This document shows, one piece after another, positions 44,297 to 55,408 of a stretch of 64,000 nucleotides of DNA; the first letter of the stretch is position 1; each line of letters begins with the position of its first letter. The stretch lies in the NCBI GenBank assembly GCA_020740775.1, contig JAHEWK010000015.1, positions 1,736,001-1,800,000 on the forward strand, in the 5' to 3' direction. This stretch comes from Ilyonectria destructans (Eukaryota; Ascomycota; Sordariomycetes; Hypocreales; Nectriaceae). The position numbers and the translations under genes were made by a program. The notes under the pieces were generated by a model that was not told the DNA's origin, searched no databases, and was given only the letters and a program-made list of their open reading frames with translations.

Positions 44297-44660
44297 AATG
44301 GCGTTATACTTGGTACCTAGATAACTTTTCCCAGAATGACTAGGACTCGGCTTGAACGGAGTATTTATGCTTTTCGATTTCCGGACAATGACTTGCCAGA
44401 GTCGCATTGCTATCTATTCGACCTGCCTGATTCGGTGTGACCTCCTCGTATAGTGTCTTGGCCGTCCCATTATCAACGTTGCACTCGCACAAATGTCTAG
44501 TCTGCACCCAATCACGGGGTGCTGGCAAGATCCAATTGAGTGGTGGATGGCTCACCAGGGCCCAGTTCCAGTGAATAGTTAGCTAGCTCCTGCTGTAAGC
44601 CAAATCATCCCCTAAATACAAAATAGACGACCAATTGATCATATCAACAACACCAGCAAG
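44297..44660. other. Intergenic, no gene seen
   Basis: Presumed promoter of the metalloprotease and 3' flank of the small frame that follows. Confidence 0.4.
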
Positions 44661-44810
44661 CTAAGCCTCTCCAACGGCCTGCTGCTCAGCAATAAGAGCG
44701 TCCTCTTGAGAATGCACCCCATCGACATCGTCCAGCTCCCGGATACCCCGACGCACACACTCGCCACAACAACATGATTTCTTGGCCATACGGTAGACGT
44801 GACAACCCAT
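44661..44810 (-). CDS. Possible small Cys-rich protein (49 aa)
   Basis: An uninterrupted frame from ATG 44810 to TAG 44661. The N-terminus MGCHVYRMAKKSCCCGECVR holds five Cys in a CCC-x2-C type cluster. The rest is acidic and Gln/Glu-rich (ELDDVDGVHSQEDALIAEQQ). MGC at the N-terminus could be a myristoylation/palmitoylation signal. No family is recognised, and chance cannot be excluded at this length. Confidence 0.35.
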   Translation of the reverse strand: MGCHVYRMAKKSCCCGECVRRGIRELDDVDGVHSQEDALIAEQQAVGEA

Positions 44811-44931
44811 TCCATTGCTCAATTGCGACGTCCTAGTCCACTTCGTTCAAGCCCTGAACAATTCAACCTACCCTAGAGCCTTGGGATAGATCACGGCTGT
44901 CACAATCTGAAGCTCTGTACGGACGGTACAC

Positions 44932-45396
44932 TTAAACAAGTTGGTCGGCGATAGCAGTAATAAGCCAATTGAAGCGTTCGTCCAAATCCTCGCGCAAAAT
45001 CCGCACATCCTTATCAGGCAAAGGGCTTCCCTCTGCGATCCAACGGAAGCGTGTCTTACTTGGCCCAATTTCGTCGAGGACGGTAGTGCCGTGTGCAATC
45101 ATGTCAGGGTAATCAGGCCTTCTGACCCTGAAGCTCATCGAGTGTTTGTCCGCATCGTAGGCTGTCATCTCTTCAGAGAAGACGTATCTTTGGCCTTTGT
45201 TCTTGCCAGCGGGATGTTCATAGTCGAAGGTGCGGATGCTGCCGATGCCAAAGCCCTCAAGGGTTAGCTTCTTGCAGCCGGGGTACCAGGTGCGTTCAGC
45301 GCCGAAGGCAGCAACAATGCCCCAGACTTCGCCAATTGGAGCGTCGATTTCGCGAGTAACGGTGACATAATGGATCAAAGGTTGCTGTTCAGACAT
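44932..45396 (-). CDS. SRPBCC (START/Bet v1-like) family protein
   Basis: Single exon, 154 aa from ATG 45396; the longer in-frame extension lacks homology features. The N-terminus VTVTREIDAPIGEVWGIVAA is the typical polyketide-cyclase/dehydrase or MxaD-type start of the SRPBCC helix-grip fold. GSIRTFDYEHP and TRFRWIAEGSPL form central strands, and the long C-terminal helix (DLDERFNWLITAIADQL) closes the pocket. Such proteins bind hydrophobic ligands, and some act as cyclases. No cofactor site is seen. It is cytosolic, with no signal peptide. Confidence 0.85.
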   Translation of the reverse strand: MSEQQPLIHYVTVTREIDAPIGEVWGIVAAFGAERTWYPGCKKLTLEGFGIGSIRTFDYEHPAGKNKGQRYVFSEEMTAYDADKHSMSFRVRRPDYPDMIAHGTTVLDEIGPSKTRFRWIAEGSPLPDKDVRILREDLDERFNWLITAIADQLV

Positions 45397-47302
45397 GATA
45401 AAGAATTTGGGTAGTTGGTAAACTGGTGACTGAGTTTGAGTGAGGTACTGATGGGAGATATTGAGAGACACTTTGGCCTTGAATAAATGATTCAATGGGT
45501 CGATTTATATGCCAAATGCCCGTCTTGATTGCGGGAGGGAAGTCGACTGTGGGGTTCGGACATCGCACTTCAGTGAGTCCGCCTCGGAGTTTGATTACGA
45601 AGCAGCTGGCGCTAAAGGGAGTCTAATACTTTTTGCCTCCACAAGATCAGCTCGAATCGACCGAACAAGATGCCGAGGCACCTATTGTAATCTTAGGCTG
45701 TACCATCAAAGTGAGGCACGAATGGACGAGAAGGCCTCCGTGAGGTCGTACGCCCTAGTGGGCATTAACACATCATCGTAACGCGGATGCACGTGCTTAC
45801 TTCATCTCAACCACCAAGGTTTAGTTTTTTTACTAGCTAACATCCCTGCAGAGATGATAAATTCTCCACACCTCCGTGAAACTACTATGAGGGTAAGTAC
45901 CTCCGGATTCGGGTCAAACTTGAGGTCTGTAGTCTGTAATAGGGATCGGATTTGACGGACAAAAAGTGCATGTAAATCCGATCTTCTTAAGCTTAGAAGC
46001 CTACCGTAACAACTTGGTTAAGTCGGACAGGTAGCGACCCTGATTTTATCTTCATCAAACAAAATACAACTAATAAAATAAGTCATTTATACCCCATAAG
46101 GCAAAATACAACTAATGAAAGATGTCAATTATGACACTTCTACAGTTAACAGTAGAATTATAGAGATAAAACTGGGGCCACTACTTGTCCGAGTTAACCA
46201 AGTCGTTACGGTATAGTAAGATCAGTATAGGTTAGTATCGATATTTATTACAAGTTGCCAAATATTTTTAGCTTGTTCTTTTTGTTGACTTATAAAGACA
46301 ACTAAGTCTCGAATTTTATCAAATATAAAAGCGGCTGCTCTCCTGCAACAAGCCCTTAACGGGTTCGAGAAACCGACACTTTAGACTGATGACTTAACGC
46401 GCATAGCTGGAGAGAAAGAGACACAACTACATCAGTCCGTAGCAGTCTAGTATACAGCAATGAAACCACCGCTCATTTGCCTAGTAGTTAATTCGCAGGT
46501 GAACTTGAATAGAACTCGGACTAGGTGGTAGTACTGGGCGGACAGGAGAATGTCACGAAACCACCTTGGATACTTCAGAAGGGCCACGTCGGTGGTTTGA
46601 TGTAACCTGTTATCGGACGGATGGCATAGTCACTCATGGCCCTGGGTATTCACAGAGCCTGACATCACCCAGGCAAGGGCCGATATATTACCTTCCGCCT
46701 GCGCCTTCAGGCTCTCCGAGGACGACAGGCGGACGGCGAAAACACACCCCAAAAAACAACTCCTAGACAGGATTGATATGCGCAGACTTGAAAATAAATA
46801 AATCCAAAGCAAGTCAAATCAAATTAAGGAAAAGTTCATCTAAATCAAATCAAATCAGAGGGTCCAGATTTATTTAGATATTTAAATTCATTGAGACAAA
46901 CTTTTGCTGCAACTTGTGCAGTAAGGCGCTGATCGGCCGTACCAGCTTAGGTTGTAGTGGGAAAGCTGGTTACTTGATAGCCTGCTAGCGTAGTGCTAGA
47001 TTTAGGTTATGGACTTAAGGTCATTCACGTAGAACTTTAAGTCCGTGGCGCGAAGACGAAGACGGAGTGATTACGAAGCCTGATGGCAAAGTTGTCCGTA
47101 GGCCGAGCTGCTGCATGCAGCCGTCTGTGGACACAGGTAGAAGGAATGCTGGAACACCACGGACATCAGGGAAGCTCTTTGAAATATAAATTCTAGTCAT
47201 ATCCCACTGCCACTCCAGAAATTTGATTGACACCATTCTCTCTCATCAGTTTCGATTGCACCATCCTCTTTCATCAACTTGAACTTGACCACCATCGCCA
47301 TT
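45397..47302. other. Intergenic, partly AT-rich
   Basis: No gene supported. About 45990-46330 is TA-rich with two near-copies of an ACAAAATACAACTAATAAA-like phrase near 46058 and 46103. A short frame near 46566 has no motif. Confidence 0.45.
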
Positions 47303-48374
47303 ATGTCTTTCCTTGGCCCTATCCGTGCATCCAACGCCCTCATCACCAGGGCCAACCTCCCCAAGACGTGCGTCTTTGTGGGCGGTACGGATGGCATCGG
47401 CAAGGCTTCCTTGAAAAGTCTCGTTTCCCAAGGCTCACCCCTCAAGGTCTATGTCGTGGGCCGGAACGAGGCCGCTCACCGTCCCCTCATCAACGAGCTC
47501 AGTCAACTAAACCCCCAGGCGGCATTTAAATATGTTGAAGGCCAGATTTCGCTAGTCGCAGACTCGCAACGCCTTGCCGACCAGATCGCCGCTGGAGAAG
47601 ATAAGATTGATCTTCTCTTTCTTTCAGCAGGTTACTTACCCTTCAATGGACGCCAAGGCTAGTAGTCCAAGTCCTCTAGATATCCTGGCTGTAATTAATT
47701 AACTGACCATATTTACAGAGACATCTGAGGGTCTAGAGACATCTCAGGCTGTGTCCTACTACTCTCATATTGTTTTTATCACCCGTCTCCTTTCCAAGGT
47801 CAGGGCAGCTGCCGCCAATACAACGGGAACGACTCGCATCATCAATATTTTGGCCGCCGGCCAAGAGACTACTAATATCCTCCTCAATGACCTGACCCTG
47901 AAGGAGCCCGGCCATTTCAACATTCCAAACTTTGCCGGGCATGCTGCCACCACAGTGACCTTGTCTCTGAAGCGAATTGCAGAGGAGGCAGAGAACAAGA
48001 ACATCGTCTTCATCCACGCACACCCTGGCATTGTTAGCACGGATCTCGTCAAGAAGAGCTGGGGCGACAAGGGGGTTCCTCAAGGCGCCGGCGGTCCTGC
48101 AGGAGTGTTTACCGGGTCCACACCTGAAGAGTCTGGCGAGCGTTCACTCTATCTCATGACGAGCGCAGAGTATGGCGGCAAGGGAGTTGACATCCCGAAT
48201 GGGCGAGAGCTGGGGCAGACTCTGACCCACAGCACTGGGGGCTCTGTGTTTTCGGTGAACGACAAGATGGAGATTATTCAGCAGGACGACTTGTTAGCTG
48301 ACTTGGAGAAGATGGGCGCTTCTCAGAAGATTTGGGACCATACTGTCGAGGCTCTCAACTCTCGTTATGTCTGA
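47303..48374 (+). CDS. Short-chain dehydrogenase/reductase with apparent GC-AG intron
   Basis: 336 aa. Exons are 47303-47657 and 47719-48374. The only junction that both keeps the frame and the family motif LFLSAGYLPFNGRQ-ETSEGL uses a GC donor (AAG|GCTAGT) and a TACAG acceptor, giving a 61-bp GC-AG intron. The coenzyme motif is GGTDGIGKA near 27-35, with the first residue unlike the usual TG. The active-site region has YYSHIVF; the Lys of YxxxK is absent, as in a fungal SDR subgroup with YYSR-like motifs. Oxidoreductase activity is likely but the substrate is unknown. ATG 47303 begins the protein directly before the family start. Confidence 0.82.
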
Positions 48375-49019
48375 TTATTAGCTTCACTACAACACGCCCA
48401 GCGCAGCCAGATCGTACACGTTGGAGATGCAGATTTAGAAAATTCGAAAAGCCAAGTACCTTTTTCAATGCCAGAGCCCGTACAAGCTTCTTACAGTAGC
48501 CAAGCCCAAGGATTCTTGACTCTAAACACCCAGAGGCGGTAGGTTTGCTCACGGGGAGTTCAGAAACCGGGGTTTCACCTAAAAACACGCGTTCTCGAGA
48601 ACGCTAAACTCCCTCCCTTTCCTGCGACGCCACTTTCCGGGCGGACTAGTGGCCGAAGTGGTGGGTGGCGTGAAGACAAGCTGTTCCGGCGTTAAGCAGG
48701 CCCCTATCTCCGTGATATGGATCTCCGGGCTAGGTTCAGCCAGACTTGTGCAAAACAAACGGGAATCTTCGGCAGCGTCGTGTCAAATGCCGACTGCCTA
48801 GCACAGTTATTTCACTATAGAAGGATCCATAGTGTCATTGACTTAGCATATAAGTAGATTACAACCCCCTCCTCATATTTCAAGGTTGCTGCTCATCTGC
48901 TTCCTTCTTTCTTCGTCTACATATTCTAGAACACCCAACCCTGCTCGATTGCTGTGCCTCGACACCGCCTACTTAACAGCACCACGAAGCATACCCGCCC
49001 CCCTACAGAGTTCAAAACC
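48375..49019. other. Intergenic, no gene seen
   Basis: Contains the 3' flank of the SDR and the promoter of the AKR8 gene; no motif stands out. Confidence 0.45.
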
Positions 49020-50009
49020 ATGCCCAAGCTTAACAACAAAGAAGTCGGGCCCCATGGCCTTGGCCTTATGGGCTTCACCTGGAGGCTCCACCCTGTCGCG
49101 CACGACCAGGCCTTCGCTGCTATGCGAGCCGCGCTCGCTAATAATACGACGTACTGGAACGGAGGAGAGTTCTACGGTACCCCCGAGGTGAACTCGATGA
49201 CCCTTCTCCGTGCCTACCTCGAAGAGTATCCCGAGGATGCCGATAAATTTATCCTTTGTATCAAGGGTGGCTTACTTCCAAACCTCCACCCGGATAGCTC
49301 CCCGGAAAATATCCGCCGGTCTATCGACTTCATCCTCTCCCAACTCGGCCCACGTAGGCAGTATATCGATGTATTCGAGTCTGCCCGCCGCGACCCTAAT
49401 GTACCCTTGGAGACGGTATTTGGTGTAATCGACCGCGAGTACATCCGGACAGGCAAAGTTGGCGGTATCGCCCTCTCGGAGGTCTCAGCCGAAACTATCG
49501 ATAAGGCTGCTGCTATTACCAATATCGTCGCCGTGGAAGTCGAACTCTCCCTCTTCTGCATTGATCCGCTCGAGAACGGTATTGCAGAGGCTTGCGCCCG
49601 CCACAATATCCCCCTGGTGGCCTACTCGCCGCTGGGGAGAGGTATCCTAACGGGCCAGATCCGTACCATCGATGACTTTCCCGAGGGTGACTTCCGCCGA
49701 TTCATGCCACGCTTCCAACCCGGTAACTTTGAGATCAACCTCCAGCTTGCCGATCAGGTGAAGGCTATAGCCGAGAAGAGGGGCTGCACGCCAGCTCAGT
49801 TAGCCCTCGGATGGCTTACGTCGCTGCAGCGCCGCCCAGGCATGCCTACCATTATCCCTATCCCGGGAGCAACAACTGCTCAGCGTGTTGAGGAAAATGC
49901 CGTCGTGATTGATTTGACCGATGGCGAGATGAAGGAGATTGATGCTACACTAGCTAAGTTCCAGGTTATTGGCGAGCGATATCCGGAGGGCGTGCCGACC
50001 AACACCTAG
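49020..50009 (+). CDS. Aldo-keto reductase, pyridoxal-reductase type (AKR8)
   Basis: Intronless, 329 aa from ATG 49020; the in-frame ATG further upstream at 48954 is less likely. The motif WNGGEFYGTPEVN carries the catalytic Tyr near 52, and Lys lies in LCIKGG near 82. In place of the usual His the protein has VFESARRDP, as in pyridoxal reductases (S. pombe plr1 type). C-terminal PIPGATTAQRVEEN is the NADPH-binding loop. It probably reduces pyridoxal or other aldehydes with NADPH in the cytosol. It shares the AKR fold, not close sequence, with the gene at 18244-19507. Confidence 0.9.
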   Translation: MPKLNNKEVGPHGLGLMGFTWRLHPVAHDQAFAAMRAALANNTTYWNGGEFYGTPEVNSMTLLRAYLEEYPEDADKFILCIKGGLLPNLHPDSSPENIRRSIDFILSQLGPRRQYIDVFESARRDPNVPLETVFGVIDREYIRTGKVGGIALSEVSAETIDKAAAITNIVAVEVELSLFCIDPLENGIAEACARHNIPLVAYSPLGRGILTGQIRTIDDFPEGDFRRFMPRFQPGNFEINLQLADQVKAIAEKRGCTPAQLALGWLTSLQRRPGMPTIIPIPGATTAQRVEENAVVIDLTDGEMKEIDATLAKFQVIGERYPEGVPTNT

Positions 50010-51054
50010 GCACTTCCCCAGAATTAGTTGAGAATATACCCAACATGCTGGCGCGAAAATACAGGGGCGGATCCTCTTCGATGCTATAAAATGTGATACT
50101 GCTTGGTTTTGAGGATTGTATATTACCTGCAATTGACCGCCGCAGCAGCCCACATTGCAGAATTTTAACGTACGCCGCAGCCAGTTCAAGTCGCTGACAG
50201 CATCCTCAGAAACAAGTACCGTAGTCTTCCAGAGAACGTCACTAGAGAGTTTGCTCCCGTCCGTGCTGGTAAATGCTGCGACCTAGGTGCGAGTGACAGC
50301 AGTGATTGGGACTTTGGTGAAGATTTCCTCTTTCCGACGAGACCAGTAGAGCTGGCCACAACTAGAAGTCTTGTTCCGCCCGCATCAAGGTTTCAATCGG
50401 CGCTTTTCATTTTGGTGGAGACCAGATTCTATCCGAATAATGTTTGAGGGCAGCGGCTCGATTCCGTCGATATGGAGGTACCCATTTCAACAAACCTAGG
50501 GAGCAGCTCTCTTTCCAGGGCCATGTTCTTGCCTTCATTCCACGCGTGTCCGCCTGCGCGCTGAATAAAACTACCGACCAGGCATAAGTATTGGGTAGTT
50601 ATGTTATCCATCTGATACTTCTCCATGTCTATTTGTACTAGCCCTGGCATGATTCGGATTTGTCACAGTTCTCACACCGTCTGATTTGCTGAGCGAAAAT
50701 GCCGTGTAACGTCCGACTACGCATTACGATTCTCGCTGTTTCGGAACATCCTCGCGGAGTTCACCTCGCCAGCAGGAACAGGAGTGTTGCTGTTGAATTT
50801 GTCAGCGTATCCATTCTTCGATCCGACCTCCTCGGCATTCTAGTTCCTCCGCCCGAGACCATAATGCGGGAGACCCAGAGTGTGCCCAAAGATCAAGGCG
50901 CTTGATTGATGTGTAGAATTTCTTATACAAAAGCCACTCCCAGAGCCCTTCTCCTTCAAGTCCTCTAGAAACTCAAGCTCATCATTCCCGCATCACGCTC
51001 AGTACTACTCTTACGCACCCCTTTAACTCAATATCACCAACGTCACCGTTCGTC
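50010..51054. other. Intergenic, no gene supported
   Basis: A 73-residue minus-strand frame at 50429-50650 is uninterrupted but shows no recognisable family. Confidence 0.4.
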
Positions 51055-51975
51055 ATGCTCGTCCTCGTTCCTGGAGTCACTGGCAACCTTGGTTTACACC
51101 TAATCGACAGCCTTGTCTCCCGTGGCCACCAGGTCCGAGGTCTTGGTCGATCTCCGGCCAAACTTACCAGCGAACAGCTCTCCAAACTGGAGAGTTTCGT
51201 CGAGATCAAGAACTACTATGACATCGACGCCCTGGATACCGCCTGTGCTGGCGCCGATGCCATAATTTGCGCTTATGCCGGAACTCCCGTCACGCACCTG
51301 GACGCACAGCTGATCCTCTTGCGTGCCGCTGAACGCGCTGGTATAACTCGTTTCCTCGCTGCGAGCTGGAACTGCGATTGGAGACAGCTCAAGCTTGGTA
51401 TGCACCAAAGCTACGACGCCACTATCGCCTTCTACCAACAGGCGAAGTTGACCTCCTCTATCAAGCCCATCTATATCCTGACTGGTGGCTTGATGGAGGT
51501 CTATTTCTCTTTTCCCGGTCACGGCAATTTCTCCCCTGCCTATAATGGACCTTGGGATCCAGAGAAGAAGACCGTTGATGTTTGGGGCACTGGCGACGAG
51601 ATTTGGAATCTTACTACCGAGAAGGACGCGGCTGAGTTCTCGGCGGAAGTTATTCAACGCGATGACGCCCCTGAAGGCGGCTTCTGGGAGCTGCATTCTG
51701 GTGCGTATACGGTACGGGAACTTGCAAGGATTTATAAAGAGGTCAGGGGTGTTGAGGTTGGAATCAACCACCGAGGTACACTGAATGATCTCAAGGATCT
51801 CGCGTACACTCTCAGGGATCAAAAGCCCTACAACGACTACTACAGTTTCATCGGCCTGTTCTATCAGCTTTTCCAGCTGGACGGAACTTATTCCCTGAAA
51901 AAGCTCGATAACGACCGACTAAACATCAAGACTACATCTATTGAGGAGTTTCTTCGCGAGAACCCTCATGTGTAG
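51055..51975 (+). CDS. NmrA-like / isoflavone-reductase-like NAD(P) protein, copy B
   Basis: Intronless, 306 aa. The N-terminal Rossmann motif is MLVLVPGVTGNLG (GxxGxxG), followed by VRGLGRSPAKL, DAIICAYAGTP, ILLRAAERAGI, ASWNCDW and TSSIKPIYILTGG. Length and order match the gene at 16304-17221 throughout, with about half the residues the same over the first 150 by eye. It ends EFLRENPHV. As for copy A, either an NADPH-dependent reductase or a redox-sensing regulator is possible. Expression could start from a CT-rich region just upstream (50960-51050). Confidence 0.87.
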   Translation: MLVLVPGVTGNLGLHLIDSLVSRGHQVRGLGRSPAKLTSEQLSKLESFVEIKNYYDIDALDTACAGADAIICAYAGTPVTHLDAQLILLRAAERAGITRFLAASWNCDWRQLKLGMHQSYDATIAFYQQAKLTSSIKPIYILTGGLMEVYFSFPGHGNFSPAYNGPWDPEKKTVDVWGTGDEIWNLTTEKDAAEFSAEVIQRDDAPEGGFWELHSGAYTVRELARIYKEVRGVEVGINHRGTLNDLKDLAYTLRDQKPYNDYYSFIGLFYQLFQLDGTYSLKKLDNDRLNIKTTSIEEFLRENPHV

Positions 51976-53736
51976 TTAGCAGTATAGCGTCAAGTATTAG
52001 CATCTATAGAAAGACATTATTATACTCAGCTAGTTCCCTCGATGAGGGAACCTAATGTTCGAATTTACTGCATTTTCGTTGTGCACGACACAGTTGCCAA
52101 GGCCTAAGTTTAAGTTTCAAGCTGCTTTTTTTCTATCTGCCGGTATCCTGTCTAACCTTTTCGCCAAGCTGCAGCCATTCTAACCTTGATGAGCTAAGAC
52201 TCACAAATCCCATGACCCAACCTAACGCCCCAATATCCCCAATGCCCATACTGACCCGTTTTCATCTGAATCCGCCCTCGAGCCAGGGCCCTAGCTGGCT
52301 ATCATCTGTACTACTTCTATATAATATAAGGGCTCCCAAACTAGAGCTTATCTCTCTTTCTGCCTATTATCTTAATAAGCTTCTAGCCCCTATTATTCTT
52401 ATTACTATCTTAAATATCTCTAGCCAACTTTAGTAAAGCAGCTTTTTCTCTCTACACTCAGCGCGCGTTGAACAATTTGGAGCTGTGAGCGGACAGACCC
52501 GTTGAACGCGCAGTACATGGGGACTTTGCCTAGAGAAGTAGCCAGGAAATCTCAATAAAGTATGTGAAGGGGTTAGCGCGGCACAAAAAGATCCAGAATT
52601 CTGGCAGAGCCCCAGGACTGGCAAGCACACTATCGAGCAATGTTAACTAAGGCTCGTGACGTTATCTGTGGTGTCGAGAGCTTACCTACAAAGTGTAAAT
52701 ATCATGATGAGCAGGAGGGTCGCAGTACTTCCGGCGATATCAGCCGTCCCACCTGAAACATTAAAAGGAATTGTAAAACAATTGCATGATATGAGGCGAG
52801 AAACGACAACAAAAGTACAATGCAAGGGATGGGAAATAAGCCAAGTTCAGCTCGCAGCTGATCATAGCTCGACATCAGTCAACGGATGAGAGCTAAGGTG
52901 ATGGCTTTTACTAAATCAAACGAGACGCCGTCTTTCAACGAATCGCGAGCTCGGCCATGCTCGGCACGATGTAGATATTCCGACCTCCGACGCCGTGTCA
53001 AACGAAATTCCGAAAATTGTGGGCCGGACATTCGGCCTTAAGTTTTGTAACATGCCATGAAGATCGGGTGCACTGGTCCGCAGTTGATCCAATGCCAGGC
53101 TCGACCCACTCCATCTTTGCGGGGCTGGGAAAACGGACTTTGGAATTGTCCGCCGCCCTTCGGAAGACGAGGGTCCGAAGTGGGAGGCATTCCCAACTTT
53201 CCGCAGGCTGAATGGTTCCATGAGAAACCAAGGAGCATGGAAATAGAAGAAGAGATAAGACGACGAAGTCAAAAGAACTGCAAGTGCCAGTGTTGGAGGC
53301 TTAATAATTACCCCCGTTACGCAGCATGAAAATGCCGTGATTCTGCATGGATAAATGACAGACCCTTTGTAATACGACTGGTGACTCAGTATTAGGGCAA
53401 TGGCTGACTCTACTACGTCAACAGTGCTATACTAGCCGGATTGGCTCAATAAAATCTAGGAGTCTGCTGCATTAAGTTCCACATCTGTGCCCATAGCCCA
53501 GGCTTGTTCCCCTAATAAAAGCCGTGAGCTAGAACACGCCCCTAAAACCTTACCTACTAAATTGGTATTTCTCCAATTTCCCCTTCCTGTATAAATCTTT
53601 CGGTGCAACCAGGCCGCAGCCAACATGCGCTGGCGGTAAGTACGACAGCCGAGCCTCGGAACCCCTCCATGGAACCCCAACCGAATCTGCTACACTCAAA
53701 GACGACAGTTTTGGAAGCCACTCGGGCTCTTCTTCA
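51976..53736. other. Intergenic, AT-rich near 52310-52440
   Basis: No gene recognised. The TA-rich part is RIP-like. Overlapping frames near 52916-53329 on both strands lack motifs. Confidence 0.45.
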
Positions 53737-55408
53737 TTGACAGCTGTGAGATCTCCCGAGGCAGAGCCTCGGATCCCATCAAGTGCTTTGAGAGCTGAAG
53801 CCGAACCCGTGGTAAAAGAAACAGAAGCTAGCAGTTCGATCAACGGTTTAACAACACCGATGAATGTAGACGTGCGTCTCAAAGAACCCATTGAGCAAGC
53901 CTTTAATCTCAAACAACAGAATCTGAGCAAGCATGCTGAGTCAATAGACTGTCAGCTAGAACCAGAGCTCGCTAAAGCTTGTGTTAAAAGTGGGGGATTT
54001 GTTTCCATTCTCAACGAACATGCTTTGCAGACTTCTTCACACACTTCCAAATTGACACATTCCCAAGCTTCATCAATATCAAGCGAATATACCTGATCCC
54101 AGAAATCATCAACATGCCCGAGATCAGTCTAGAGCCAGCGGTGGTGGTTCTCTACTACAGTATTCTCTATTATGGGTCTATGGTAATTGAGGACGAAAGG
54201 GATCCCCAAGGCGGCAACTTAAGTCAATGGATATATGGTTGCTGCCTCCGTGCGCTGCCGGCCTGGCGAGAGCGTGTTTTGGTTTTGGGGACGAAGACGA
54301 ACCTAAGTACCCCCATCCTTCTCGTTTGGGACCCCGGAATCTCTTTGAACTAAAGACAGAGGCAACTGATTACCCCATATCTAGATGAGAGCCTCGTTCC
54401 AGAAATATGATCTCGACTTCAGCTGGGACATGTACAAACTTGTGTTCGAGTGTGTGAAGAAGCTGAATCTGCACAGCATCGAATAGGGCCTCGTAAGTGC
54501 CTTTATTCCGCCAGAGGATGGGGAAGACCACAGCAGGAAGGGTCTCTGGGCGCCGGGGTTCGTGGACCTATTCTTCAGTCTACTGCACGATAAGCCTGCC
54601 ATCATAGGAAACTTGATTAAATGGCGTGTCAATTTTCCGGGGATTAATACAGACCCTGAACACCCACAACATGTGGTCCCTACGTTGGCATTCTTCGTCA
54701 AGTCGCGGCTGACCTTCCTGCCCGTCCGCTTCTTTGATCCATTTAGCGAGGAGGAAGAAGACAGGAACTACGTCATCAAACGTATTGAAGGGCTTTGTGT
54801 TGAGATAGAAGACTTGGCTAAAGAGTGGTCCGTGGTGAGTCTACTCGTCCAGCCCCTTCAATTCTGTGATTGAAGCAATTTTCCCACTGAGCAATTCAAT
54901 CTGACTGATGCGTCGTGCCGTAAACAGAAAGATTCAATGGACGCCAATGATGGTAACGTCTCAGGCTGGTGGGCACTCTACGAACTCACACTCACAGCAA
55001 ACTGCATTATTTTGATCATGAGCCGCAAGATGGAGGTCCTTCAGTCTGAACTATCAGGCACATCTCGATATGTGATGACGCATCTGCATCTCTGTTGTCG
55101 GTCAACATCGCTCGTAACGTCTTGAAGCTTGCGCTCGTAGGCTCAAGAAAGTACACAAGCCCGCTTGCGCGTCGTATACATTTGGCGCGTTCCGCTGCTA
55201 TATGCCGTATAGCTGCTTGGCCAAGCAACTATTTAACGGTGACCCTAAAGAGCCAGGCTCTACTGCATTGACTGACATGGAAATACCGGAGCAGATTGCT
55301 GGGACTATGAATGCTATAGCAGGCAAGAATGACGACATTTTGCCATTAGCCCGCACACTCCACGAGCTGAATATCGGCGTCTATGCTAAGTGGAAGACGG
55401 CGAGATAG
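53737..55408 (+). pseudogene. Zn2Cys6 transcription factor, degenerate; middle homology region only
   Basis: The fungal-specific transcription-factor domain is recognisable in pieces: FINIKRIYLIPEIINMPEIS and LEPAVVVLYYSILYYG (about 54060-54180), FDLDFSW-like DLDFSWDMYKLVFECVKKLN (54400-54470), FVDLFFSLLHDKPAIIGNLI, VPTLAFFVKSRLTF, a still-usable intron at about 54835-54928, and AFRCYMPYSCLAKQLF with LARTLHELN at the end. A TAG stop interrupts at 54484-54486, and frame changes lie before 54020 and near 55170. No zinc cluster (CxxCxxxxxxC) was found upstream. The 53737-54096 frame may be its linker. It is a regulatory gene lost from this region. Confidence 0.75.

Noticed and set aside
46355..46380. 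GGGTTCGAGAAACCG resembling a tRNA T-arm
   Set aside because: No matching acceptor, D-arm or anticodon stem could be placed around it.
50429..50650. 73-codon minus-strand frame (PGLVQIDMEKYQ...)
   Set aside because: Plausible-looking composition but no family, promoter or intron could be recognised; kept as unassigned.
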